A stretch of 64,000 bases of DNA from Spirodela intermedia (GCA_902729315.2 LR746266.1:1554259-1618258), one strand, 5' to 3'. Numbered from the stretch's first letter, positions 36,678 through 49,215 are shown. Made by a program: numbers and translations. Notes: generated by a model from the sequence alone, not told the origin.

Positions 36678-39600
36678 TCAGGGAAGCACATGTGACCGGA
36701 ATATAAGAGGATAAGTGCAGCACCAGCCGGAGCTCCAGCACTGTATTGAGAGCAAATCAAGTTACTATGAGCAGAAAGTGTCAGTGTTAGGCGGAGGGAG
36801 AGAGGTGGACTTGGTTCTTACCACGGATAGCAATGGGCCCTGCCTGAATCTGTCATTAAATGCAAAAGCAAGTGGTTTCGGATTCTCTCCAGGCCCTCTG
36901 ATGAACCCACTTTTTAAAGAGGAATAGAAAGATTATGACCAGAGAGTTAGACAAATTTTCCTCGATTTATTTATTTATTTATGAATAGGGCGGCAGGAAG
37001 GAAATAAAGGAAGAGCGGATCAAGCTGATTGGCTACTGACACTAGGGATGCGGAGATGAGTGGACCCCTCCTAATGTCATACACTGCGACGAGCCCTCTG
37101 TGTAGATCATCACAACCTCTGAAGGAGAACGCCAGTCTCTCTCCCAAAGCGTCCCACGCTATGCTTTCGATCCCATGACTGAATGTTAAGAGAGCAAATG
37201 CAATTGCAGGGTTACCAGACTTCAGACAACGTTTCTCCGGAGAACTGGGAGAGCAGAGAAACAAAGTATTCTTCGTTTTTATAATATCAGATAACTTTGG
37301 AAATATAAAGTCGGTGCAGAGAGTATCCAGTAGAAATTCATTTGCCCTCGTGAAGAACAAACCTCTGTAATCAGCATATGACTTGTAATTTAGGATATTT
37401 GAGGCATTGGCACGAGATTATGTGTGATGCAAAAACATAAGTAGAACATGCCAGATGTATTCTAAAGTTACATGTTTCAAACACAAGGGAGTTATGTGCA
37501 TATAGATTCCCATCTCATCTGTATAAGAACAATATTAGTTAGACCATTCGGATGCTGTTCTTGCAGGTCTTTCCCAAAAAAATCATGTCGAGTTCAAACA
37601 CCTATACCAAGTGTTTATATATATCCCAGAATCGAGTGTGTCAAAATGATTTGATGTTGTAACATTGCAACATTGCCAAAATCTGGTTTCTTAATGTTAT
37701 TGCATGCAAATCGCAAGATAATGACCAGTGAAAACAAGTTTGTCACATACTCATATGTAATCTATCACATGATCAAGCACAGAAAATTAAAAAAACCCAC
37801 CAGATGGGATAATTTATGATTTTAAGAGGCCGAGAAGATGGGAACCAAAAGGATACTTGAGCCTGTTGGAGAAAGTGCTAAAACGAAATAATAAGAGGGG
37901 CTATATTTACCTGCCAGTTGCAACAAAATCTGGCAATTCCACAGGTACTAGGTGTGCATCTAAAGACATTCAAGGACAAACTTTATTAAATTCCATGACT
38001 TCACAGAGACACCAAAATGGATGTACTACAACTGCAACTTATATGGTATGTTAAATGCAATTTAAGAATGCACCAGACAGGTATTGACTCTGAGTTCTGT
38101 GTAACCCAACAAAAACATAGTAGAATCACCCATGCCACTAGACATTTCCTCCGACCTGCAGCTGATGTTCTCTGATCTATTATCTGATCCATGTTTTTTT
38201 CATTAAAAAAAAACATAGTAGAATCCACTAGATATTGTCTACCATGGGGAGGATCGAGCATTATTGTTTTTGATATCTGATTGAACTTGCATGCTTGTAA
38301 ATATATTCGTGCGTACACATGTACGTTAAATTTTTATTTCATTAAAAAAACCCTTAAATTATGGATGCATCTTTTCCTCAGAAAAAAAAAGTGGATGATT
38401 TGGATGAACTGGTCTAATTCCAATCCTAAGCCATGTTGGATTGGCCTTACCTGATCTAATATCTCCATCATATGTTGAAAGCATAGTCACAATTGTGCAA
38501 TAAAGACATACAGGAAGATGATTTACGCTAAAAAAAAAATCCCAGCTGACGTGATGTCTCAAATTATTAATTTTTAGAAACTTAAAAATGATTATTACAA
38601 GTAATAAAGCAGTCTGGAGTAAAACCGTAATTGACTATTTGACTATCACAAGTCATTACAACATTTATAATGAATGATAATACCAACCATTTGCCAAAAT
38701 CATATAAGACACCCAGCAAAGAGGACCCCAGCAATTGCCTGTTTAAATATAGGGGTGGAACTTCTATTCATCTGAGCAAACAGTAAAGGGAATGCCGTGT
38801 TTATTTCCAATCAAAACACCCCTTCTTTCATCTTGCATTCAGGCCGAGATATTTATATTCAATGGCTGAAAAAGGTTTCAAATAAATTACCCAGCGATGG
38901 AGGTCTAGACGAAAAGTGGATAGATGCCAACGTCACAGATTCAGAAAATGAAATTAGTATCATACGTCCGTTTGGATCCCAGGCTGCTCCCTGATGAAAT
39001 TAAAAAAAAAAGGATGATCGGGTCAACAGAAACATTTAAAAGGAGAAAAAAATATCATTTATCTAAATAAAAAATGTGATCAAGAAAATATTTTCTGAAC
39101 ATGAGCTCAGAAGACCAATATTTTCAGTTAGCAGTCTGCTATGGGTTCAAGTAAAATACTGGAAGGCATCACGATCATGAGGCTATTCATGCACTAAAGG
39201 GATGCATGTAGGCGATAAAAAATGCTAAACGCATGCCTTGTGGATCAGTCAAGTCACCGGTATTAACAATTGAGCGGCCAGGTCAGTGGTTAGGTTAACT
39301 GTGATACTCATGGAGAGAATCTAAACCTCTGATAAACAGGCTCCAACCATGGGATTCAACAGCGCTGCAGACAGGGTTAACTATCCTTCAGACTGCATGA
39401 TTGATGTACCGGAGAAAACTATTTGACTGGGGTTGGGAAAGGGATATTGATGGAATCAGGCCCTAGGGTCTATAGAACCAGAAGATCAGCTGTGGTACCA
39501 CCCGTGTATCAACAGAAAGCAGCGAGATGAAATTTTCCCAAAGGAGTATTTTGCAGCTATTTAGATGCAAGTCAGCCAAACTACGCAGTGAATGATCTGT

Positions 39601-42287
39601 CTAAAGAAATTCCCTTTCTGCGCCACAGTCGTCTTCTGATTTTCATCCTACTTACTGAGACATTTCCACCTGTTGACGACCAGCGTTCTGAGGTCCACGT
39701 GTTTGTCTCCCATAAGTAAAACGTGCCATCACTGCAGAGGGGAAGCAAACATGAACAGAAGATTAGAAAAAGCAGACAGTTATCTTGGTATTGTAATGAT
39801 AAGTATAGACTTACAACTTTGCAGTGAAAAAGTAGTCGCCTGTTGGTGACCACTTCAGCATTGAGATCCCACCCAATCCTCTTCTAATAGGAGTTCCTAC
39901 ACCTACAAAATCCAATAAGAAAACTTATTAGACATTGGCATCCTAATAGACCAGAACGAAAAAGAAAAATATGCCCACCAAATTGTCAACAAGACTAAAG
40001 ACTTTCATTTGGCCATGGAAATGATTAAAAGGCTGCCTCGAAAATCCACAGAGATTATAAACGGGTAAAGATGATACGAAAATTCTGAGTCTTTGAGGAG
40101 ATTCAGCTGCTGCTATCTTTAGCCATAACTGGGAAAGAAAAGTGTCTTCACCACATATTCAAAATAGTAGGCTTTAGAAAATTAAATCAAAGAAACGCTG
40201 AGAATTCCGAACTGCATTTTAACCATAAATCGAATTAAGTCTAGGTTCATGCTTTCATTTGGAGAAGTATTCATGGTAATGATAAGAGACACAGAGGTAA
40301 TACTTAACACTAATACAGAGCATGATAATAAAGGGAAATACTCTCAGAAACTAATAATGTGAACGATGTTGATAAACCAAACAAGTTAGATAATCATGAA
40401 GTCAGAAAAGATGATACCTTGAGCAACATCCCATATCATGAAGGATGAACTTTCACAGGATGCAGATGCCAGATATGTAAGGGAACGTTAAGGAAGCCCA
40501 GAAGGAGAGGCGGACATTTCTGAGTATACTAGAAGCACAAAAGAAGGATAGTAGTGACAGGTGACATAAACTTGTATCACTTCAAAAACACTTGAAGGAA
40601 ACAATTTAAGAGGGTCCCGAAGCAACATAATCATTTAATAACTTTGCCTTACGAAAATGAGATTAAAAAAATCAGCCAACAGAAAAGCATCAATTCTGTA
40701 GCAACAATAATAACCAGTTAATTGGATATCTCCCAGTTGGGCTCCAACTAAGAGCCGTAACGTGTTCCCCACTAGGACTGTGCAGAAAATCAACCAGGCT
40801 CCACCTAACTCCTGAACCTCTGGAAATAGCGCCCCCATGTGGTACAGCTCCAGGTCTTACAGATGATGCATTCCCAAGGAAAGAAGCAGACCAGATGCAG
40901 ATTCCACCCCTGGAGGAAAGAAAATGTAATCTAAATGAGATGTGGTCTTATCAGAAATTCATAGTCAATATGACATTTTTCATGTCAGGCAACAGTACAA
41001 GACAATTCTCAAGGGGAAGGCTAATTATGGTACTTGCTTGCATGCCACAGACAATGTTCTCCCGCTGTTTGGCCTCCATTCGAGAGATTTTATCTCTTTT
41101 TGGGATTCACTGACCAAAACACATGATTCTTTGCTTTCTGGTCAAGTGAACTTATTCAGATCAAAATAGTCAAAGATACGCACCCTCACATTTCCTCCGT
41201 TATAGAACCGAACCTCTGATGACAACCCATATCTCAAAAGAACGATGATAGAAAACACTTACCCGAGTCATCATAGTCACGTATGGTAACCTGATTATTA
41301 CCAGAAATAAATGCCAGAATATGTTTATGGGGATGCCAACTCACTCCACGCCCCTCAACCATAGATAATCGATCCATCTGTTAGAAAACACAGAGACTCT
41401 GGAATTCAAATCGACTAACTACCAAAATGGTCCTTAAAAATTAAAAACCTATCGAAATATAGGTCACTCCAGACTCACCATAACCTTTACTGTAATAGAT
41501 TTGAATGTTTTTAACATTCGAAAAGCGAAATAACCGTATAAGACGGCATTTCTGATATTACCTAGAAAACCAACGTGAACATGTTTTCCTTTCCCTGAAT
41601 TTTAACGACTAAACATATTTTCATTGTTTCCCGGAGGAGAAAAATGTTTTTCCAAAACGGACACAGGCTGAAAGAGTTGCACGAAATTATCACTCGATTA
41701 AAGAATCAGAAATCTGGGCTCGCTCTTTCCATCTATCTTAATTTTCAACCTCATGAAGTCGCGTAACTCGGATAAACTCACCTCTTCGCCGTAAAAAATG
41801 AGTCTAATGGGGTGTACGATTGCCTTCAATTTATCCATGACACCTCTCGTTAAGGATTCGTCCTCCCGCCATTGATCTGAAACTTGTTCGGACCTGGACG
41901 AGAGAAGATCTCCGTGGAAAGATACCGGGCTGAAAACAACTCCCTGCGCAACCACAGGTACAATTTTATCACCCAATCAAAGCAAGTGCTGCAGAATGAG
42001 ATCCTACATTTGGTCATTTGAAGAACGTACGAGTACTTTTCCGTAGGTTTCCCTGGCCCGATCATCAGATAGGCTCTCCGCTGTGACTGCACGCATAACA
42101 GTAAGAGAATATCCTTGATTTCTAGAACGGAACCGGGAACCTCCCATTTCAACACAAGCGATTGAATTCACATCGCCATGAAGAAAAAAAAAAAAAAAAA
42201 GATTGAAGGAAAGGAACGAAGTGCGGAACTCAAGTCGCGATTGATCTCGCAAATGGTGACCAATCCTTGTGGGGGCACGCGCGGCAT
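36678..42287 (-). CDS. AAAS: Aladin (AAAS), WD-repeat nucleoporin
   Basis: Fourteen exons with matching phases give 443 residues (Arabidopsis aladin is about 447): 42230-42287, 42031-42086, 41782-41943, 41263-41377, 41038-41137, 40730-40909, 40418-40476, 39815-39902, 39656-39731, 38891-38990, 37911-37959, 37041-37178, 36822-36909, 36678-36740. Aladin is a peripheral nuclear-pore protein with a WD40 propeller. Visible stretches include MPRVPPQGLVTICEINRDLI, GVSWHPHKHILAFISGNNQV, SLEWRPNSGRTLSVACKGGI, SGEHVTALSWSPTGRYLASA, FYLWETNTWTSE, IAWDALGERLAF and the tail SVCWSSGWCCTYPLIFRSH. The intron after exon 5 has a GC donor and the intron after exon 6 is an AT-AC intron; both are needed to keep the frame. 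Confidence 0.94.
40477..40729 (-). other. AT-AC, U12-type intron of aladin
   Basis: The donor reads GGGAG|ATATCC and the acceptor CCCTTAC|ATATCTGG. TTCCTTAAC, a perfect U12 branch-site consensus, lies at 40487-40495, with the branch A about 12 nt from the 3' splice site. Joining the exons gives SPTGR-YLASASC, the conserved aladin sequence. There is no AG near the 3' end, so a GT-AG solution is not available. The donor deviates from ATATCCTTT at the seventh and eighth bases (AA). Confidence 0.88.
40910..41037 (-). other. GC-AG intron of aladin
   Basis: The donor is ATGCAA|GCAAGT and the acceptor TCCTCCAG. Only the GC donor gives VACK-GGICIW in frame; the overlapping GTACCA four bases on would shift the frame. 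Confidence 0.82.
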
Positions 42288-42684
42288 TCCCGGAGAAACA
42301 GAGGCGGACCTCTCCACAGAGCTGGATTTCGATCGAAACCGGAAAAGGATCGAGGGAAGCACAGGCCAGAGCTGAAATGCGAGCCCTGCTTTCGAAAAAT
42401 CAGGAACTTGCGCGGCAGCGCGTAGGGTTTTGGGAAGAAAACGACCTCTACGTAGAAAATCCGACGGGTTCCTCAGTAGCCAATCAGGAAAGGAATTGTG
42501 GGGCCCACCATTTTGCCGGAATACATATATTTAAATTCCTTAGAACTGAAATTACTGATAAACCCTTATTTTTTGTTACTATGTGGTTCTCTGAAACTAT
42601 CAATTTATTATCTTTGTTGTCCTACGATTTGAAGGCGAAAATACGAAAGTACCCTCTTGATGACAGAGGAATGCGCCAACCGTG

Positions 42685-42717
<33 letters not shown>

Positions 42718-43133
42718 TCCCTCTCTCCCTCTCTCCCTCTCTCTATATCTCTATCTCTTGCTTACCCCCAACCCATCTCCATCATCACGTAAAACAAAGC
42801 AGGAGTGCCACCCCAAGCGGAATGAAGATAGTTTTGTACTCTTAATTAAATCAGATCAAAGAACTTTTGAACCTTTTTTTTCTGATTACCCTGAAAAATA
42901 AACCAGCTCATCAATCATTCATTAGCTCTTGCTGTGCGTTGAACGCTAATAACCTTACATAATATTCCAGAACGAGCATCCCACATTATTCCAAAAAAAA
43001 ACGAAAAAAAAAGATAATACATAAAAAATAACACAATTTTTAATTTTTTGTATTTCACAATATCATGTTAAAAAACCCCAGAAAATGGGCTTAGGATCAC
43101 AGCTCTGTTTAAATTCTGAAATAATATATATAT

Positions 43134-43168
<35 letters not shown>

Positions 43169-43249
43169 TATATATATGATTTCAAGTCCATTGTTACATC
43201 AAAACTCAAGAAGAAGAGCACCTCATAAGAAGACAGGATTTAGATTAGA
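42288..43249. other. Region between aladin and p23
   Basis: Contains the aladin 5' flank, a compound CT microsatellite at about 42684-42744, AT-rich sequence and a TA/TATACA repeat at about 43122-43178. No gene is recognised. Confidence 0.5.
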
Positions 43250-44344
43250 TTACAAAGTATTTACTGTTGATAGGGTACAATGAAAGCGGGCTACTTTACG
43301 CAAGCGCACTTCGGCTTCAGCCTTGCCATCAGCTTCTGCAGTAGGTTGGCCTTCCTCTTCTGTCTTCTCTTCTTCGTCCTCTGCTTCGATTTCTTCCGAA
43401 AGTAGGAAGTGAGTTAGGATGATTGTTTCTACCGATTTGTTCACGGAGTTATTTCATCAAACTCAGAATTAACACACCAGAGTGAATTCGGAATGAGAAA
43501 CTCGGTTCCAGAACAGGATCAGCGGAGACCAAGAAGATCAGGAAAATGGTTCTTACCGAGAAATCCTTTTTGTCGACGTCCACCCGCTCCGTTTCTGTCG
43601 GCAGATTGCAGATGTTAAACTGGAATTCGTGGCTGCCTAAACAGTGCGAAGGAGATTAAGGGTTGCTAGCGTTTGTGCTTACCATCTTCGTCTTCCTCGT
43701 CCACCCATCTATCCCAATCAACTTTCAGGAAGGCGGGAGGCTTGCCCTCTTGTTTCAGAATCCTGCTCCACCATTTCTTCTCGGCTTTCTTTATAACATA
43801 CGCAATATGCCTCACACCAACAGTGGCTTTGCTTTCCTGTGGCATCCCGAAGGTAGTGCTCAGATGACGGGAACGTAGTCGAAGAGCATGAGGATGAGGA
43901 CATTGAAGAATGGCATTACCTCGACATTGATCTTATCGAAGAGCTCGATTTCGATCTCATAGGGAACACCATCTTTGGTCGCCGAGAAGATGAACTTCCC
44001 TTCTGGCTGCAGCTCCAGGCTCACATCCTTCGCGTCCGGAAGCTCGATCTTGAGGTAGACCTCGTCGGACCTCTGGGCCCACTTCGTGGTCGGGTGCCGG
44101 CTGAAATCACAATGGAATTCGTGGATTAGTGAGCATCTAGCACTCAGTATCCTTTCATGTTTCGCCATCTCTCACAACCGGCAATTTTCTGCTAGATCTC
44201 AAGGAGAAAGGAACGTCGATCAAGTCTCTGAGAGAGAGATGAGGACGATTCAGCAACGCCGATCATTGCGGAAATCAGACGATCACGAAGCGGACGAGAG
44301 GGAGAAGAATCGCAAGGGAGACGGTGAAATGCCAGTTACCTCAT
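43250..44344 (-). CDS. P23: p23-type HSP90 co-chaperone
   Basis: Five exons: 44340-44344 (only ATG AG), 43920-44100, 43683-43836, 43557-43636 and about 43250-43378, giving about 182 residues. p23 binds the closed ATP state of HSP90 and slows its ATPase. The CS domain is complete: SRHPTTKWAQRSDEVYLKIEL, then FSATKDGVPYEIEIELFDKI. The p23 signature KKAEKKWWSRILKQEGKPP surrounds WW at residues 84-85, and VDWDRW is at 101-106. An acidic Glu/Asp tail follows, as usual. The start codon sits in a first exon contributing five coding bases; the rule-of-frame (AG+C = Ser2) supports it. The acceptor of the last exon is uncertain (43378 keeps an acidic tail; other AGs are close), so the last 40 residues are tentative. 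Confidence 0.88.
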
Positions 44345-44656
44345 CGTTCGAAGGACAAACTGACGAGCTTCCTTCACCGGTGGCGATGGCGAATCCGCCG
44401 TGGAAGATGGAAGGGAGGAAGCGGGAGGAGGTGAAATGACAGTTCGAAGAAGTCACTCGAACTTTCCAGAAAACCGGGTGGGAGGAAAACTTTGTAAAAA
44501 AATCCCTCACAATACAGTAATTACAGGTACAACCCAACTTAACAGTTTTATGTCGTAATTATCCCACCAAAAATTTTATCTCTACATGGTTTCTCTTGCA
44601 TTGCAGAAAAAACAACCACTTCACCAACTACACTAGTAGAATTCAAAGGGTTGACC

Positions 44657-44729
44657 CGACTCCACTGGGGATCGAACCCAGAATCTCTGGTTCCGTAGAC
44701 CAGCGCCTTATCCATTGGGCCATGGAGTC
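44657..44729 (-). tRNA. tRNA-Arg (anticodon ACG)
   Basis: A 73-nt cloverleaf reads on the minus strand: acceptor stem GACTCCA paired with TGGAGTC, D-arm containing TGGATAAGGC, anticodon stem CTGGT/ACCAG around loop CTACGGA (anticodon ACG), and T-arm CTGGGTTCGATCCCCAG. No intron and no encoded CCA. A run of six T on the transcribed strand (44607-44612) can end Pol III transcription, and a CAACGCAA sequence just upstream fits the plant CAA start motif. It reads CGU (CGC/CGA by wobble after A-to-I). Confidence 0.96.
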
Positions 44730-45460
44730 TTGCGTTGACCAAATGTTCACTCCCTTATATCTCAAATAGTTAACTTTTTCTCTATGCGTCCGATTTCTTT
44801 TATTTTATTTATTTTTTGTGAAAGGTATATATATATATATATATATTATAATATATATACTAATAAAGGCGTAACACTAAACTAAAACTTCCACATTCAG
44901 ATATATATGGATATTGGCAAACACGTTCAGTAAACTTACACTAACAAAGGAACACATACACCAATCAGACAAATTACACCATTACATTAAAGAGAAAAGG
45001 ACACATTTTTGGAATCTACAAAAACATTCTAGGAGAGGGCTCGTTATGATCTTTGATAAGATCACAAGGTGCTGAAGTGGCTGGAGGGGGGATCCTTAGG
45101 TTTTTGTGAAAGGGATGCTCTTATCATGCATGTTCTCGCTGATATGATTTCACATCGGCCAATTTTGCTCAATTCTTTTAATTTTTTTAATAAACTCTAT
45201 TTTTTCCAAAAAATAAAATCATAATATATCATGGTTGAGGTAGTTAAATTGTCTTATATCAGCATCTCAAAAAAGATAACTGTCATTTTATCCAATGTAT
45301 TTCATTCAAGTGATGCTCGACCACCCCATGTTGGCAAGGTCACACCAAGATTTATTGCCGTCATGTTCATAGGATATGGGCAACGTATAGATACTGAAAT
45401 AGGTGGGAGAATGAGTACAAAAATGTTGCATCATAAAAAATAACATAATAAAAATAATAT
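44730..45460. other. Intergenic, no gene seen
   Basis: TA microsatellite at about 44828-44856, then AT-rich sequence without recognisable genes. A 70-codon frame at 45231 has no family features. Confidence 0.5.
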
Positions 45461-46150
45461 AGTTTCAGGGTTATTATGGTCACAAGAAATCAGCATCATG
45501 TAAATAATAATAAAAATGAGACAATGGGTAAAAAAGGGTGGCATTATTTAAAAAGTACAATAATAATAGTAACAATAATGACATGGCGGCTGCATTGAAA
45601 TTGTTAGAAAAGCTATATTCATAAGAAAATGGGTGTTTAATGATAATTATCATAATAACATATATTAATGGCTGAAATGGTTATGAGAAATGGGCATCAT
45701 GTAAATGCAAAAGAATTAGACAATGAGAAAAAAAGGTGGCATCGTCGATATATATATATTAATGATAATTATAATAATAGCAGATATTCATAGCTGAAAT
45801 GGACATCGTCTAATTGCAAAAAAAAAAAAATGTCAATGAGTAAAAATAAAGTTGGCATAATCGAAAAAATTATATGTATTAATGAAAATTATAATTATAG
45901 CATATATTCATAGCTGAAATGGTATGAGAAATGGGCATCGTCTAAATGCCAAAAAAAGTAGGATAATGATAAAAAAAAGGTGGGATCGTCTAATATATAT
46001 ATATGATAATAATAATAATAGCATATATTCATAGCTGAAATGGTCATAAGAAATGGGCAATATCTAAATGAGAAAAAAGAAGTCAATGAGTAGAAAAAAA
46101 GAAGGCAACGTAATTGAATAATAATATTGATAATAAATAACAAAGCGGTT
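45461..46150. repeat. AT-rich minisatellite, about 115-bp unit
   Basis: The block tagctgaaatggt...gaaatgggcatcg...taaatgcaaaaa...tcaatgagtaaaaa...ggtggcatcgtc...atatat...aatgataattataataatagcatatattca recurs about five times (starts near 45461, 45660, 45785, 45905, 46025) with small indels. The first copy is the most degraded. Confidence 0.75.
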
Positions 46151-46527
46151 CCATCGAAATTAATAATAAAGGTGAGAGGGTAATAAGCATTATTCTGGGT
46201 GACCGTTAGTGGATGAATCAAAGCCACAAAGCGTCGTTCCCGAACTTCCTCGGCAGCGGCGGCTGGTAGGCGAGGCCGATCAGAAGCCGCCATCGCCAGT
46301 GACCGGGTCCTCCTTACTATTCTAGAGCTCCTCCTCACTGCCTATATTTCTTTACGGCCCCAGCCCCAGCCCCAGCCCCAGCCCCAGCCCCATGAGGAAG
46401 CTTCCGCCCTTGTCCATATTTCTTTACGGCAATCCAAGTACGAGGTGAAGAAGAAGAAGAAGAAGAAGAAGAAGAAGAAGAAGAAGAAGAAGAAGAGGAG
46501 CTTGGAAGAGGGGAGGTGAGAGGGGGA
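46151..46527. other. 5' flank and leader of SIP2
   Basis: Contains five to six copies of a CCCCAG hexamer at about 46361-46392 and a GAA run at about 46447-46497, probably in the SIP2 promoter and 5' UTR. No other gene. Confidence 0.55.
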
Positions 46528-46532
46528 ATGGG

Positions 46533-48740
46533 ATGGGGGCCTCTGCGAGACTTCTCGTGGCCGATTTGGTGATGTCGTTCTCGTGGGTCTGGTCCGGCGC
46601 CCTCGTGAAGGTCCTTCTTTTGAGGACCCTGGGGCCGGAGATTATCCGCCAGGCCGGTGGGGAGATGCTCAGATACGCCGTCTCCGTGTTGGTGATGTTC
46701 TTCTTCGCCTGGCTTGGGACAATCACCCGTGGCGCCTCCCATAATCCGCTCACCGTCCTGTCCCACGCCATGAGCGGAGACTTCTCCATCTTCCTCCTGA
46801 CCGTCCTGGGCAGGATTCCCTGCCAGGTTTCCTCCTCCGTCTCTCTACTTCTCATCAATCTGGACTCTGCAATTTTCTGGCTGAATTTCTAGCTTTGGAT
46901 TCCGTTCGGCGTTGACTTTGGATTAGGCTCTTGGAGGATGCTGGCCTGTAGAAGCGTTCTTGTTCAATTTTTTTCTCCCCCTGTGCTGGGGCGACCGTTT
47001 CCTCTTCCTCGTCGCCGCAGCTGCCATGTTTTCACCTCCATTAGTCAGTGAAGAAACATTCAATCAGAGAGAATTTGTGAAAGGTTGAAATCCACCGTTT
47101 AGCTGTTTTCTTCACTGATTTTGGGATGGATACCCCCAAATTCCTATCAGATTCAGGGGATGGTAGTCTGTCAGAGAAGCAGGAAAGAGACGGGTGGGTC
47201 TGAAATGGAAATGTGTGCTTTCCTCTAAGGTCAAACATCATCCGAAGTATGAACAGGGGCTAACATCCCTGGGTTTTCCTCGATGTCTATAGTTACTAAA
47301 TTCTGAAATCTTCTTAAGTCGATCATCGATTTTTTTTTCCCATCTGGGTTCATATTACTTACTGATACACGATCCCACAGTGAACTGAAGCAGGCCATCT
47401 TGCATTGATCATTGATTATTGCTTCACAATCTCTTGGCCTTTTTCTTTTCTTTTTTCTGTTGGCTACCCCTTTTATTGTTATGATTGGTGATTTACAGGT
47501 GATTGGATCTATCATTGCTGTTGGGATGATAAGGGAAGCCTTCCCTGAAGTGGGCCACGGGCCTCGCTTGAATGTGGATGTTCATCACGGGGCGTTGACC
47601 GAGGGACTCCTCACTTTTGTCATCGTCATGATCTCCCTCGGGATCAAACAAAAGGACCCAAGAAGCTTCTTCATGAAAACATGGATGTCCAGCATTTCCA
47701 AGCTGAGTCTCCATATCTTAGGCTCTGATTTGACCGGCGGATGCATGAACCCTGCTTCGGTAAGTTTCTTACTCCACTCATTGGCCTCTTTCGGGGTATT
47801 TTTCTTATATTTGCCTCTCATTTTTTCAATGCAATCGGCTCTTACATTTATGATCCCAATTTGGTGGGTAAAATCATAGATACGCACATGGCGAGATCAA
47901 TCTCTCCCATAGTTCATCTTCTCACATTAGTATAGAACATAATGACACAATAGTTCATAGTTTAGGAGAAATATTCCAATAATGTCCTATTTATTGTTCC
48001 TTTCCTGAAATACAATATGATCAATTGCAAATGTCTGCGGTCTGTATGATTTGATCCTGTAAGGCGTTGACCATAGAAAAATGGTAAGAAGATTACAGAA
48101 TTCTTTATATTCTGGGGTGTCTTGGATTGATATGCTTGATGGGATGCATGTAATCAAGAATTTGGCGGTGTGTTCCTCAATCTGGAAATAATTTGGGATA
48201 ATTTATTGAGCAGTTTGGATGAAAACTCTCCTTTTTCTGTGTTAAAAAATGTCAGCCAGCATGATTGGGGGAGAAAAAAAATATTGTTCCCTCTTTAAGC
48301 TTAGGATTAAAAGGTACTGTGAAGTCACCCCCCTCCCCCCCCCCCCTGCGGGTCGATGGGCATTACGATGAACATACATGGAATTCGTTGACCTTTTGCA
48401 TCGCCACGTGTCTCTCTCTCTCTCTAACACACAATCTCTGTTTTTCTCTTGAGATTCAGAAGGCTCCAGCAGCCTGTTTCCGGGCAGAGTTTATTTGAAC
48501 AAATGTGGTCGATTAGTCCTATGCTTTTAGTTTGACCGTTTTATTATCGGTGGTTGACTTTTGTGGGCGCGACATGGGCAGGCGTTTGGGTGGGCGTACG
48601 CTGGGGGGAGACACGTGACGAAGGAGCACCTTCTGGTCTACTGGCTCGCCCCCATTGAGGCCACCTTGCTCGGGGTCTGGATATTCCACTTGATCGTTGG
48701 CTCGCAGAGTAAGAAGAGCAAGATCGAATATAATTCGTGA
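46533..48740 (+). CDS. SIP2-1: Aquaporin, SIP2 type
   Basis: Three exons (46533-46826, 47499-47759, 48582-48740), all phase 0, give 237 residues, normal for SIP2. Small basic intrinsic proteins are ER-membrane aquaporins found only in plants. The first pore motif is NPL instead of NPA (residues 71-73, in ASHNPLTVL), which is the hallmark of SIP2. The second is a standard NPA at 182-184 (TGGCMNPAS). Six hydrophobic segments are present. The C-terminus ends in a Lys/Ser-rich tail (SQSKKSKIEYNS) consistent with ER residence. An ATG five bases upstream (46528) opens a short overlapping frame. The gene is convergent with calmodulin, with a GA-rich minisatellite between. Confidence 0.94.
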
Positions 48741-49009
48741 TCTGATCTTGCGTTTGTAGGCTTTAACGGTTATGTTAATTGCCAAAGATTCTGCTTTTAA
48801 TTTTTTAAAAATTTTCAAAGATTTTTGAGAGTTGACTTGCGTCAGACGACCGAGTTGGGGTTTTCTTCTGAAGTCAACCGTGTGTGCTTTTGCTCAGTTA
48901 CACTTCAAAACGGGCAGTTTTCATGAAAGTTTCCAGAGCAGAGGAAATCAGGCAGCAGAGGAAATCAGGCCCTCGCTCTTGTCCTGCGCCATCTCCATCT
49001 GCCTTGGTG

Positions 49010-49151
49010 TGATGTGTGGAGAGAGAGAGATGGAGAGTTGGGGACGTGTGTATGATAGAGAGAGACACAACGAGCATTTAAAGCGACATGGGTAGCGAGA
49101 GAAAGTGGTCTCTGCGCTAGGGAGCGATGGGTGGTGTGCATGAGAGTGAGT

Positions 49152-49215
<64 letters not shown>

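Noticed and set aside
37846-37854. Perfect U12-like donor GTATCCTTT on the minus strand inside an aladin intron
   Set aside because: The flanking exons already join in frame (ATG-SHGIES) by GT-AG; no TTCCTTAAC or matching acceptor follows.
46335-46858. Minus-strand frames opposite SIP2 exon 1
   Set aside because: Antisense to the aquaporin and driven by the GAA and CCCCAG repeats.
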